Source: Favolaschia claudopus
Lineage: Eukaryota > Basidiomycota > Agaricomycetes > Agaricales > Mycenaceae
DNA: 64,000 bases
Assembly (NCBI GenBank): GCA_037176885.1
Contig: JAWWNJ010000074.1
Span: 806,001 to 870,000 of the forward strand
Direction of reading: 5' to 3'
Of the stretch, positions 11,100 through 21,733 are shown one piece after another (the first letter of the stretch is position 1; each line of letters opens with the position of its first letter). Under the pieces are notes generated by a model that saw only the letters and a program-made list of their open reading frames with translations, was not told the origin of the DNA and made no database searches. A program made the translations under genes and the position numbers.

Positions 11100-12113
11100 T
11101 TACAGGAGGTCAAGGGTACGCTCGAAGATATTGGCAGTACAGTCTTCCACAGCCTGTGGCGCGGGGTCGGGGAACACAACACGCGACAGCAAGTCCTCAT
11201 CTTCCACCTCCTCCACCGTCACCCGACGCGCCGTGGCCATCAAGACGCGATGGACAGGTGCTTCCTCTGCACCTGCCTGACTCGCCTGGTGTCGGTTCTT
11301 CCCGAAGTTCGGCGGGAACTGTCCCTCCTTTCCTCCTCCAGGCCAATAGCAATTTTCGATCGTATGGCTGGTCTTATTGACGGCCCTGCACCCAGGGTTG
11401 GTGCAGCGACGCTTGGGGGCGGAGGTATTGAGTGCGGTGGATGTGGTGACAACGGTATCGTGCTCAGGCATCCCGGTATTGATCGCGACAGTCTTGATTA
11501 GCGCGAAAGCCTCGTCAAGGTCACCCGCTGAATAAAGGGCGCCTTGAAGACCAAGCCAACGCGGATCATCAGGAAGGGAGCGAATAAGTACGTTCTTCAT
11601 CGCTTTATCTTCCACAGTCCCTCCCATCATCCTAACACGATTGGCTTTGTTGCGAATGTTGCTCAGGAGCTCGTCAAGACTATCACGCGAAGCGCCGGTG
11701 AACTTGATGGCCAGGAATTCGCTTTCGGCAAGCGACAAGGCAGCGTCGCTCTTCTTCGCACATGCAGCCACGACAGAATCCCAGCACTCCTTCGCTGTGC
11801 CGTCACGCTTGACACCAAGGCCAATTGGGTCGATGATATTGGTAACGACCAGCGACTTCATGACACCGTCGCGATACAAGTATTCATCGCGGGAGGGAGT
11901 CCTGGAGAATATGGGAGTGGGTTCTCGTGGGGTTGCCCCAGGAGGTGTGGTAACGAGGGCGGGTTTCTCGATGGTGCCGTCAAGATAACCGGACAAGCCT
12001 TTGCTTGCCGCATGCTCTTCGATGAGTACTTTGAACGTGGGGAAGTTGGCTTTATTGACTTGTAGCTTCTCTGTAGCCAGGAGAGACGGGAGGTTGATCA
12101 TTTGGGACGCCAT
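11100..12113 (-). pseudogene. second Copia copy: Gag plus start of Pol, truncated
   Basis: An uninterrupted 337-residue frame starts with the same MASQMINLPSLL as the first copy. It retains the four bases missing there (so DDPRWLGLQG reads through), lacks the 124-bp palindrome and includes the zinc-knuckle-like segment. Homology with the first copy stops after FERTLD at about 11102 and the frame closes two residues later. Protease, integrase, RT and RNase H are absent. It is therefore a 3'-truncated copy, but its Gag is better preserved than that of the longer copy. Confidence 0.9.
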
Positions 12114-12860
12114 CGATGCGAGCAGGTATGATCGTAAGATGTGTTAATAGTAAGTGAGCCGTTTGGATATTTATCGTGCTGTTCTTGTTGACTGAGTTCC
12201 TCCGTAATGAAGATTCGCTTCCGGATGATTGGATAAATACAAGGGGGGTTTTAGTGGGTATGTGGCCCATCACACAGAAAATTGGAGTAGGATGATCTCC
12301 TAATGGCCAGAGTCCCACACATAGGTATTACTAGTGCGTAACGGCATTTCCTCCTGGACTACTTCCCGGTTCTACTGGATTACCCAGTTATCTTGCGGAT
12401 GTGCTGAGAATGCTTTGCAGACTTAGTTACATTATTCAAACGCTCAAAAAAAAAAAAAAAAAAAAAAAAAAAGAGTGACGTGGTGATCACACTCACCTTA
12501 TTGTGGTCATTTTTGCCTGTTGTACCGCATCTCGAGGAGATTTTGACCATTTGTCGCAGTCAAATTACCCCTCGAGACCAGGAAAAATCCATTACTGCGG
12601 ATTTTGTTCTTTTTCTTCGATTCTGCGAGCCTAACAATGGTAGAATGACTCACTAGAATGCTGCAAAAACCCAAGCCCATTGCCGGTGAATTTCCGAAAT
12701 TTTTTCCCGGTCACGGTCAACCTGACCCATTTCAGAAAACCAAGATTCGGATCGAGCGGTCACAGGTCACAGCCCAGGAGAATTGAGCGAAACTTTACAG
12801 TAAATGGCGAGGACAGCGAGTTCGGTGAGTGTAGGCCCGTCTTCCAATGCTGTTTGATGG
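11102..12860 (-). repeat. right arm of the 1.8-kb inverted repeat
   Basis: Reverse complement of 723-2602 minus the 124-bp palindrome. It includes the poly-A tract at about 12447-12471, mirroring the poly-T of the left arm. Homology ends at 12860, where the left arm diverges at 723. A MITE lies 15 bp further on. Confidence 0.85.
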
Positions 12861-12875
12861 CGTCGAGGAAGGTGA

Positions 12876-13003
12876 GGCTCCATTCGGTAGCGTCACTTGA
12901 CGTCATTTCGGAGCATCTCTCACCCAAATTTTGGCAGGGAATTTTTATGAAGTGCTCCAAAGTGACGCTAAATGCCGCTAAATGACGACACCCGAATGGA
13001 GCC
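12876..13003. mobile_element. PIF/Harbinger-like MITE, TSD TGA
   Basis: 128 bp with perfect 12-bp termini GGCTCCATTCGG and CCGAATGGAGCC, flanked by TGA on both sides (12873-12875 and 13004-13006). Inside are GTCACTTGACGTCA and GTGACGCTAAATG words. A second member is at 36804-36947 with TSD TAA. A 3-bp TNA duplication is the PIF/Harbinger signature, so I assign it there by inference. Confidence 0.85.
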
Positions 13004-13012
13004 TGAGATAGA

Positions 13013-13373
13013 TGTGGCGGCGTGAAATGAGCTCGCAGGCTGCGTCTCCGTGGCTCCCAAAACGCGTCTGATTCGTCTTAGGGAACCGTTTCACGGGCTC
13101 GCCGTTGCCGAGCTTAGTTCGGAGGAGGATATCAACTCGGTCGCCCTGCCCGCGCTTCGCAATAGCATTTTCGAATATTGCTCCTGCCAGCGCAACAGTT
13201 TTGGCACCCCCAAATGATGCATTCTCAACGCGTGTGAGATCGTCAGCGGATGGTTCCTTTCCGCCAACCTCTGGGTGAAGGACGCGCTGAACCGCAGCCG
13301 CTAACTCCTTATTTGCGAAGAGAATTGGTCCCTGGACGCCCAGTGCGCCGTCATTGCTGTGTTTCCGCCCTTG
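13013..13373 (-). pseudogene. fragment of an orphan agaricomycete protein family
   Basis: Minus-strand reading gives FQGRKHSNDGALGVQG, AAVQRVLHPEVGG, GGAKTVALAGAIFENAIAKR, GQGDRVDILL and FPKTNQTRFGSHGDAACELI. I recognise this pattern from a very large unnamed family in Agaricomycetes. The fragment appears to begin just after a plausible splice acceptor. A further minus-strand stretch up to about 13573 (DHWMCMDEVQMRS, ACVNAMTRELGNR) may be another exon. The function is not known to me; copy number in the class suggests a transposon protein. Related fragments are at 20.3 and 26.3 kb. Confidence 0.6.
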
Positions 13374-13573
13374 AAACTATTCTGATCTTTGTGCATGCAG
13401 CATCCCGTCCATACCCAAACGGCGAGCAAGCGACGATTCGATTCCCCAGCTCGCGCGTCATTGCATTCACGCAAGCAAGATCACGTGCAGCCCGATCACC
13501 TGGGGATAAGATAGACCTCATTTGGACCTCATCCATACACATCCAATGATCAAAATCACGTTCCCACGGTCGC

Positions 13574-13870
13574 AAATATTCGTATTAAGTGCAGTAGGGC
13601 AAAATTTGGGAATCCGGCCCGGCAAAGGCTTTAGAATCGTTCCATAAATGTGCTCAGAAAGCTGCGGTTTGAAGTGAAGGAGGAGATAGATTTTCGGCGC
13701 TCGGGGCGCTTTTGGGGGATGGAAATGATCGCGACAGTAAAAAACTATCTCCTCCCTCAATTTGGAGCCAATATTTCTGAAATTTTGGGAGTGCATTCCC
13801 AACATGTATTCGAGGATTTTGCCGGGCCAGATTCTGTAATTTCGCCCTACTGCATTTAATACGAATATTT
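13574..13870. mobile_element. 297-bp MITE inside a Tc1 relic
   Basis: The ends AAATATTCGTATTAA and TTAATACGAATATTT are perfect complements. Inner arms GCAGTAGGGC and GCCCTACTGC, then CCGGCCCGGCAAA against TTTGCCGGGCC, extend the pairing. The outer TA dinucleotides make TA target duplication likely, but the symmetric ends hide its exact position. It abuts a Tc1-type transposase fragment at 13871. Confidence 0.75.
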
Positions 13871-13990
13871 GAGCCCGAACGCTCTCGGAACCATCGTTTG
13901 ACCCAGGCCCAGAAATATTCAATCGGATTCATTTCTGGGTGAAACTTGGGCAAGAAATGGCAGACCATGCCAGGTGTCGCCTTAATAAAC
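13871..13990 (-). pseudogene. Tc1/mariner transposase C-terminal fragment
   Basis: Minus-strand translation gives HFLPKFHPEMNPIEYFWAWV followed by KRWFRER. This is the C-terminal part of the DDE catalytic domain of Tc1-like transposases, where NPIE carries the final acidic residue. Only about 40 residues remain. The MITE at 13574-13870 interrupts the downstream side, and upstream homology is lost near 13990. Confidence 0.85.
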
Positions 13991-14171
13991 TGTCAATTAA
14001 TCAGTAAGCTTGTAATCGATAGAGAATCCAAAACACTCCATTTTTGACTTAGACACTTTTGACACTTTTTTACAAGAATTCGACGTTTTTTTTGCGAAGT
14101 CCCCACCTCTCAAATGGCGGGGAGACGGACTGTCAACAAGACACGCGACGGGGGGGCCCAGCCGGTCCCGG

Positions 14172-14954
14172 TGATTGGGGGAGCTTGCTCCCCCTTTTAT
14201 CCGAGAGACCCCCAATGTTGATGCGGCTGTGCTGAGCAAGTGATGGCTGCTGTCAATCGCACGGCGGCGTCTGGCGGGTTGATAAGCCGATCTCCCGAGT
14301 GATACAGAGCTTTCCCATGTGATCCACAACAGTCCCGGAGTGATACTCGCTGATCCATGATGATGGCAGCACTGTTTCAAGTGATGCCGCGTTCCTTTGA
14401 AGGCTGATGTGGCTATTGTGCGCTCAATCAACCCTCCCGACTGTTTGGCTGGCATAGAACTCCACCGGCACCAGATATTGAGGTAAACCATGGCATAATT
14501 TCGACTTGAACTTTGCTTTGTCGAAATTGAACCAGAGTTTGATTTGATTTGATTTGAAGTTCTGATATATGCTGTACCTGGCTACGGAAGAGCTATGCAG
14601 CAGTACGGTAAGGGTTGGTGGGGATCTTGTATAGTAGGTATTAGGAAACGGTAATATAGACCATTGAATGCTGGCTCGCTGCAGTGTTTATTCTCCGTAT
14701 CATAAAATGATGCTGCCCGGATTGAATATTGAATTTGAATCTTTGGGGCTGGTTTTGGGTTTCGAGCCGTTTGGTGCCGCAACTGACTCTTGCTCTTTTT
14801 CTCGATGATAGATCCAGCGCGTACTTAGCAAATTCCATATGTACTACCATTTCCTTCCATTTCTTCCACAAATATCGTACCCATTATATTTTGCCTCCAA
14901 CCTACTCAGAATACACACAAGCTCCCCCTCCTGTAGGCCGGGCACCGGCATACA
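14172..14954. mobile_element. hairpin-ended element, copy I
   Basis: The left end carries the perfect palindrome GGGGGAGCTTGCTCCCCC (14177-14194). The right end carries CAAGCTCCCCC followed by a hairpin (14932-14954) with arms TGTAGGCCGG and CCGGCATACA around a GCA loop. Copies II and III share both ends. After the left hairpin lies GATGGCTGCTGTCAATCGCA (shared with II) and an irregular array of GTGAT motifs. No coding sequence is supported. The outer limits are inferred from the extent of shared sequence. Confidence 0.75.
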
Positions 14955-15074
14955 CAACCTACGTTGTCTGAGTCCTGCGATGGCATCATTTATCACCGGG
15001 CCGGCTGGTCCACGAGCCTAGCAAAAAAGAATGGCTGTGGGTTTTTCGATACTTTCTGATCATGTACCGGGCCT

Positions 15075-15190
15075 GTCGCAAAAATCGAAAGTCTATTATA
15101 ACTACTTGTAACGCTATCTTACCTTTATAGCCCGGTTATAAGTAGCTATAACTTCAATCCCGAAGCTTCCTTATAGCCTTATAACCGGGG
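15075..15190. repeat. TATAA-rich motif cluster 1
   Basis: Begins TGTCGCAAAAATCGAAAG and then has repeated TTATAA, GGTTATAAG, CTTATAGCC and TTATAACCGG words. Clusters of the same style recur near 15.9, 18.8, 24.8 and 25.8 kb. The TTTTTGCGACA-like edge also recurs at 18.9 and 25.9 kb as TTTTTCCGACA, suggesting terminal sequence of one element family. Confidence 0.5.
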
Positions 15191-15238
15191 AGTTTCCCAT
15201 TGATCATGTAGGCAAGATACTATCATTGGGTACATCTA

Positions 15239-15744
15239 CTCGCTATTGCGTAAAGTATCCGGAAATTCAGCAAAAATGGGCGAGAAACAGCATTCAACTA
15301 TTATATATGTCCTTCCCAACGTATTTGGACCCCCTCATGGACTCTGCGGGCTCAAGCCGGGTGGTGTGTCAACTGAATTTCTGAAAAAGGAAAATGCGGT
15401 TATTTGCCTGTTTTTCGCTAGTATCAAGAGATAAATACTCAGTCAAGTGCCCAAATCTGTACATCTCAACCCTATCAATAGTGGTATTCTTACATTGGAC
15501 CTTCATTGATCGCCCACAATTTGTGGTGAACCGTTTTCTTCTGACTCAGTCTTACAGACAGATGGGTCCCCACAAATACGCTGAGCATTGTGATCCATGA
15601 TGAGGCCACGGACCCTCAGATGGTAGGTATTAGTAAAGGACCCCTTCCAAAGAGTTTTATTATGCATTTCCCTGGCCTGAACCATTGCAGTCGTGGAGAA
15701 ATACAACCAACTTTCCATTTCCGGATACTTTACGCAATAGCGAG
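15239..15744. mobile_element. 506-bp TA-flanked MITE
   Basis: The terminal inverted repeats are 28 bp and perfect, starting CTCGCTATTGCGTAAAGTAT on the left with the complement ending ACTTTACGCAATAGCGAG on the right. TA flanks both sides (15237-15238 and 15745-15746). It has no coding capacity. This is a mariner-type non-autonomous element by TSD. Confidence 0.85.
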
Positions 15745-15904
15745 TACAGCATGCAATAGCACGATTTGGAGTATTGCTTTTAATGCCGAAATTCGAAAGC
15801 CACTGGTGGCTCGTATCGCTTTGCGCAAACTCTCTAATATGGGGCACAGAAAGCCGAGGGCTTGCGGGGGAAGGGGTTTGGGGCCGATATTGAGACTTGC
15901 CATA

Positions 15905-16060
15905 TATAAATCCTAAACCGCCTATATCGGCTGACAAGCCGATGTAAGCCCATATAAGCCCATAATCCATAAGGGGATTATATCGCATAGGTGGTAACCT
16001 TGTAATCACGTACAATCCCTCATAATCCGGGCGAGGATTATATTGGATTACTGGGCTTAC
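15905..16060. repeat. TATAAGCC/TAATCC motif cluster 2
   Basis: Repeated words of the types CCTATATCGGC, CCATATAAGCCC, CATAATCC and GGATTATAT. It ends beside the target site of the hAT-type MITE at 16072. Confidence 0.5.
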
Positions 16061-16071
16061 GCGCAATTACG

Positions 16072-16555
16072 CAAGGGGGTACTGAAACCGAAAAAAAACA
16101 CCTCATGCTGCTTTTTTCGCCTTCGTCGGGAACCACCCTACCACGTGACGTCCATATATGGAATTTACCATCAAAAATAGCTGTTCGGCAGGCAATTCTT
16201 GCCTCAGGCCTCGTAGAGCCATCTACACGATGTTTTAGGAGTGAGATCTCTCATTTAGAACTATAGAAACACCACTTGAAATTCCAACACATCTCAGTAT
16301 TGACGTTACCAAATACGGCCAACTTGATTGCCGGTCCCATCCAAATCCGGACAATCCACCAAACAGGCTTCCGAATGGCTCCTGAAGGTCAAAACTTGGT
16401 GTATACAGTGGTAGAGTTGGTTTCTACTCAACCTGAGCCCTCACAGACCTATTCAAGCCCAAAACATAAGAGGTCATTATTTTTTTTTATCCGGCCCAGC
16501 GGCTGACCCACCCTCCCTGCCCGGTGTGCCGGCTTCTCCGGCCCGCACCCCCTTG
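16072..16555. mobile_element. 484-bp hAT-type MITE, copy 1 (8-bp TSD)
   Basis: Ends CAAGGGGGT and ACCCCCTTG. Flanked by CAATTACG on both sides (16064-16071 and 16556-16563). It is essentially identical to 46680-47163, which has a different 8-bp TSD. The 8-bp duplication and the short TIR starting CA are hAT-like. A small plus-strand frame (16276-16506), repeated in the other copy, has no recognisable domain. Confidence 0.92.
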
Positions 16556-16678
16556 CAATTACGCACGATAACACGAGGAAGCTCCGACTCCGTCGGCAGA
16601 GACCTTGCTTGCTCAAAAATAATGGAGTACAGACGTCTGAGAGAAAACTTGCGGCTTGCCCTTCTTTTTTCTGGTATC

Positions 16679-16816
16679 TGCTCACTCGGTGCTTAGTGCT
16701 TTGCCAGCAGCTCGGGCCGGCGGGCCATCCAGTACTTTGAATACTTTCCTTTTTTTGTTGTCGCTATTTGCTCACTCGGTGCTTAGTGCTTTGCCAGCAG
16801 CTCGGGCCGGCGGGCC
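16679..16816 (+). repeat. 48-bp direct repeat pair
   Basis: The 48-bp segment containing GCTCACTCGGTGCTTAGTGC and GCTCGGGCCGGCGGGCC occurs at 16679-16726 and 16769-16816, a 90-bp period. It is followed by a GC-rich stretch to about 17100 without convincing coding signal. Confidence 0.8.
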
Positions 16817-17245
16817 TTCAATGCTCGGTGGTTGGCGGAGTATTGTGCCGCTGGGTCGGCTGTGTCGATTTGGTAGCGGGGATCAAGTGCTTTGTTGGCA
16901 TGCCGCGGCCGGGAAGTCGGAATGATGTTCATCATACAAGCTTTAGCTCCCCAGTGGACTCGCTGCGCTCGCAGCGCACCTACGGGGGTCGCACAGCTTG
17001 TCGGGGCTCCGCCCAACCCCGCGGTGGATTGCTTGAGGGCTCTCCGCGAGTCCGGGACTCGCGGCGCGCGGCGCCGGGGCGTGTGCGTGTGAAAAGTCAC
17101 GCGGAAATCCACGTGACTCTCTTTGGCGTAGTCTCTTTTACTATTTTTACCCCTGATGTGACCATGACCCCAGAAGTGGGAACTATGCGATTTCCGGCCT
17201 CGTCTGGGCTCGTTTCGTCCCAGGAAAAAAGGAGAATACGCATTA

Positions 17246-17546
17246 CAGCTGTTCCGGAATACTTTGGCATGCTCACATTTTTTTGCACGCAACTCGCACA
17301 TTTGATGGACTGATATGATGCACCTTTAAAGGAAAGGATCACCTCGGCTAGCGACGCCTGGCAGCGGCAGCTCAGCGGCTACGCACCGGCTGAGAAGTCC
17401 TCGGAAAATGGGCAGAGATGGCAGAAAGCGTTGAGAACAGCGGCATTCGGCTCAAATCTCCATAAATGGTGCATCATATCACCTCGATCAAAAGTCCGAA
17501 AGTGCGCAAAAAAATGTGAACATGCCAAGGTATTCCGGAACAGCTG
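17246..17546. mobile_element. 301-bp TA-flanked MITE (CAGCTGTTCCGG family), copy 1
   Basis: Arms: CAGCTGTTCCGGAATACTTT on the left and GTATTCCGGAACAGCTG on the right, with inner pairing of GGCATGCTCACATTTTTTTG to CAAAAAAATGTGAACATGCC. TA lies on both sides (17244-17245, 17547-17548). A related member is at 47335-47799. This is a Tc1/mariner-type non-autonomous element. Confidence 0.88.
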
Positions 17547-17548
17547 TA

Positions 17549-18790
17549 ATACCCAAATGTTCATTTGACATAATCCTGGCCCGCTGTATGCCTAGGAAGG
17601 TCTTCAATAAAATGAAAGGGAGTTTTTGTGACACTTTTGTGACCCTGCTAAACGCCCGCCAAAATCCATGGACACTTCTGGTTCCCTCCTCGGGACGTTC
17701 ATCCTGCTTCACGGCTTTCTTCAAAAATTCTGAAAATCTGATAGAGTATACTAGAGACATATATCTCCTCAAAACTCAGTGCCGGGCAGAAACCCTTCCC
17801 TCAACCCGAAGTTATCGCCTGCCATCAAAACAGTGGTCACTACCGGGGTAAAGATAGTATTATAGATTTGGCCAATGTTTGGAGGGCATGCTGTGCCTCG
17901 GATCAATTTGTTACATCCGATTTGCTGCTTAGGTAATTATGAGGTTGGAGAGACCTTGTCAAGCAAGGTAACCGGATTCAGGCTACTTATTCACCCAAAT
18001 GATCGTAAAAAATCGTCGATTCATTCAACTACGACATTTCGACACTACGGGTACGGCCACTACACCCACGCGCAACCTTGTAATAAGCAAGATGGCTCAC
18101 CGAAAGAGAAAACTTGTGAAGCTAACCAGATATAGAGTAAGAATTTGAACAAATGCAGACGCCATTGACACATACCATGGTATCCATATCCAGTTGAATA
18201 TCTGTGGTGGTTGGTTAACAACTTGCTCAGCCCTCTCGTATACGACGACGCACCTCATCTGTTATTTCGCCATAATCAAGAAACCGAAGCCAGACACGCT
18301 AAGTCGAAGACAATTAGATATGTAAAGCAAGGACAAAAAGCCTCGCAACTCACCTGTGGTAAAACTCCGCTCAGCACAGACTAAACCGAAAGACTCTTGG
18401 ATATTGAGAGGAGAGGTCTAGAGGGAGACGAGAGGCGAGAGGATGAAAACAATAGCGTGTCGAATGCGATGCCACGCCGCCACGGCGTCGGGAGGGTGGT
18501 CCAAAATGCTGTTCACCGGTTGAGAAGAGCCAACAGCGCCGACGACGGGCTGCGTAGAGAGGTTGGTGTCGATGGTGGTGGTGGTTGAGGGAGAAGAGGC
18601 GTGGGAGTGAGTCCGCAGCACCCCTCGCTATTTGTGAGGTGAGGTTGTGGAGCTCGTGTGAACGTGCCGCAAACGGTCACCGAAAGCTCGCCGTCGACTC
18701 AAAAGCTCTCGAAGAAAGTACTAGTACTGCTTTCAAATTGGGGGGCAACATGCGACATTATGTAGGAGGAGCGGGCGGGAGGCCATGCCG
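17549..18790. other. no gene recognised
   Basis: No convincing ORF or repeat. Short frames at 17516-17851 and 18397-18588 lack recognisable motifs. Confidence 0.4.
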
Positions 18791-18794
18791 GCCG

Positions 18795-18926
18795 TCCGGC
18801 AGCTGGTCGGCCTATAAGTGCCTGAAACGGATCAGAAGCGCCTATAATCCCCTGCGGAGCGGCTTGTAATCCATCATAAGTCGATAATCCGCGGCAATCC
18901 ATTATAAGCGAACTAGCATTTTTCCG
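18795..18926. repeat. TATAAGCC/TAATCC motif cluster 3
   Basis: Contains GGCCTATAAG, GCCTATAATCC, TTGTAATCC, CATAAGTCGATAATCC and CATTATAAGCG, ending CATTTTTCCGACA. The same edge is seen at about 25.94 kb. It may be the terminal region of a transposon. Confidence 0.5.
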
Positions 18927-19251
18927 ACATGAGTTATTTGTCAGCAAGAGGTGAGCCCATATCTCGCGAACAGCTGAACCTTTCTACACCATTCAAGTTG
19001 TGAACTCTATCTGTTTAACAGTCGCTATAACATCACACACACAGATAGTCCCAGAAAAAATGTCCTGGACTTGGAACTTTAGGGTTTCATTGTGTTGCCT
19101 TTTATATCACTTAATCAATTATTTTTGATGAAATTGATGGCCGGAAACAGACCATTGGATTACATTACTTACATGCATGCAGCACGTTGAATTGGCCCAG
19201 GATCTACTCACACGGACAGGATCGAGCTGAATACCCAGGGCTCAGGACTTA

Positions 19252-20298
19252 CAGCAGTTTGCAGATGTAATGACACCACGTCGCATCACATGTAAAGAAA
19301 GCACGAAAAACACGTCTTCTTGTATCGCCTCGTTCTTGCTCGTTTCTTGCCCAATATCAATTATTCTTGTATGTATGAGGTCGCCTTAATCCGGGCCTTA
19401 AGACGCTGGTATTTTATTGGCAAAATTCCGACTTTGATCTTGGCCGACATCCACTTGACATCCAGCTTCTCCAACGTTGTCGCGCTCCTCGGCGTAATTC
19501 TGGACGGAATCGCCCATGTGTAGGCGCACTTAGAAGGCATTTTTGGTCGCTCTTGGCATATGTGCAAGTTTAAATTGTGGCTGCCGGGTATACATAACAA
19601 CTTATCAGAATAATTTGCTTGGGACCATTTGATCTTACTCCATGTGCATAGCAGCGTTATGCACACAGAATGAGTCTTGAGATCTCCAGAAAATAGTCAT
19701 CTGGCATGCTTAGTATTGTATATGTGGTACAAAGTGGCTAATAATAGTAAGTAAGCCACGCAGACTCCAGTGGCAAACGAGCAAAAAATAGAATACGCCA
19801 CAGCGAAATCTGGCGAAAAATTACTGTCCTTTCCTTTGGAGGACGCACCCCACTGGTGCTATACACCGCACGGCAGGAAATTGTGACGCGCGCCTGAGAA
19901 GGAACAAAACCAGAGAACAAAACTGTGATCACGGTGGAAGTAGAGAAGAGACACGAGAACAATAAGTTATCAAACCGGAATCCGCGCTACAAATGCATAT
20001 AGATCGAAAGCGACTGGAAATGCATTCCAAACGCGCCTACACACGAGGCATTCTCTCCAGAATTGCGTCCAAGACGGCGATGACGATGACGAGCAAGGTG
20101 GATGTCGGCCAAAATGAAGTCAGGGTTTCGGCGATAAAAGATAGTCGTTTTGAAGCCCGGATTACGGCGAGTCCTCCCATACCAAAATCATGCTATTTGT
20201 CGTCGAAACGAGAGAGATACGAAGGAGAGAAGAAGACGTGTTTTTGTGCTTTCTTCTCATGTGATGCGACGTGGTGTCATTACATCTGCAAACTGCTG
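19252..20298. mobile_element. 1,047-bp foldback element, TA TSD
   Basis: Ends CAGCAGTTTGCAGATGTAAT and its complement ATTACATCTGCAAACTGCTG, flanked by TA on both sides (19250-19251, 20299-20300). The arms are imperfectly paired for about 300 bp (e.g. GATGCGACGTGGTGTCATTA near 20260 against the left arm near 19280), with a loop of about 400 bp. No transposase was found. It is inserted directly at the edge of an orphan-family gene fragment (20303-20740, minus). Confidence 0.85.
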
Positions 20299-20302
20299 TA
20301 AT

Positions 20303-20740
20303 CGCACCACGAGTATAACGACAGGAACCATGTCCCACAGATTACGTAGGGCGCCTGATTTTGTTCGAGAGCGTACAAATTGCAGCACTGGCTGGCTAAA
20401 GTTCTGCCCATACCACAGCAAGATAACCAGCTCGACCAAAGTGCGTATATCATGTATGCCTTCCCAGATATTTTTCTCGAGGTTAGTGTAGGCCAGGGAC
20501 ATCTTGCGATCGCGTATAAACTGCATAAGCTCGCGGTAGCCGGCGAGATTGACTATGATCTCAGCAGAGGCTTCGGAATAGCATCCATAGCGAGTGTTGC
20601 TGGTGTCAGGGAAACGAAGTGAGTACCCAATATGTTCGTGTGCACAGAACTAAACGCCGTGACGATCCTTTGGCACTTCTTATCAGCCCTGTTCACTATG
20701 AAGCCAGCCTTGGTTGAAAATACACCTACGTTAGGTTGAA
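20303..20740 (-). pseudogene. orphan agaricomycete family fragment, cut by a foldback element
   Basis: Minus-strand reading from about 20613 gives FPDTSNTRYGCYSEASAEII, then YRELMQFIRDRKM, YTNLEKNIWEGIHDIRTLVE and LRNLWDMVPVVILV. The first motif corresponds to FPKTNQTRFGSHGDAACELI of the 13.0-kb fragment, so they are the same family and adjacent portions. A different frame at about 20620-20740 (NRADKKCQRIV) probably holds the preceding part after a frameshift or intron. The frame runs straight into the 1,047-bp element. The function is unknown to me. Confidence 0.65.
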
Positions 20741-20771
20741 AATCATCTTTCAACCTACAACATGCTTAGGT

Positions 20772-21376
20772 TGATTGGGGGAGCTTGCTCCCCCTTTTAT
20801 CCAGGCTGACAGCAAATGGGAATGGGGCTGTGCTTGAGCTTGTGATGGCTGCTGTCAATCGCACGGCGCTCCGTCGGCGCCGTGATACGAGCATCTACCG
20901 AATGATACGACATTCTTCCGAGTGATCCACGGCGGTCTTGAGTGATCGCAGCTGATCCCGAGTGATGGCAGCGTAGGTTCGAGTGATGTGAAGTGTACTC
21001 TCCATGTTCAAGCCCAAATGCCTTGCATCCCACTGAGAAGCCGGTGCCCGCACCACTCCCCCTGGCCCGATTTCATAAATATACTGTTATCCTTATTCCC
21101 GAGCTTATGGAATTTTCTACATGCCGCCGTCATTGACATTCTTAAATTTTTGCGCACCAGAAACTGAGTCGCTTTTCAAATGGCATCCATGAAAAAATTA
21201 GCTTGAATGTCTTTGGATAATCTTTCACACACAATTTAGGCATCATAATGTTAAGCTAGATTAGAGGCTTCGGTAAATTTAATCTCATTAATCCCACTTC
21301 TGCTCAGGTTATCAGTGTATCCAAGATATGGATATACGCAAGCTCCCCCCACATGTAGGCCGGGAACCGGCATACA
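20772..21376. mobile_element. hairpin-ended element, copy II
   Basis: Left palindrome GGGGGAGCTTGCTCCCCC at 20777-20794. Right end CAAGCTCCCCC plus hairpin 21354-21376 with arms TGTAGGCCGG and CCGGCATACA around a GAA loop. It shares GATGGCTGCTGTCAATCGCA and the GTGAT array with copy I. Outside both ends are several TAGGTTG/CAACCTA words (20717-20772 and 21376-21431), so the insertion may sit in another small repeat. Confidence 0.75.
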
Positions 21377-21733
21377 CAACCTACGTTCGATATCAACCTA
21401 TACCGTAGGTTGTTCTTCAACCTGGGGGTTTCATCTTTCTTCCCTCGCTATTTTCGACCTCAGAAGCAATACTCCTTTGGATAGATTCTTCCTGTGGGTC
21501 TGCTACCTCGCCGTACATTACCCGCCATAATCACTCGTACTTCTTTCAAAATGTTTTCTATCGTAGACACCACGCGAAGACCATATCTGCTTGTTTACTT
21601 GATATCTATGAGACTCGGGTGTCGTAGTATTGTACTCAGCTATGCACGGACGGTACATACAGTACATTTACACGCGCGCGCACTTCATATGGCATCAAAG
21701 AGTGTATACACTTCGCGCAAAACTCTAGATATG

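Noticed and set aside
20700..20770. TAGGTTG words as telomeric repeats
   Set aside because: They are few, in both orientations and not the TTAGGG type usual in fungi. They fit a small inverted repeat around element II better.
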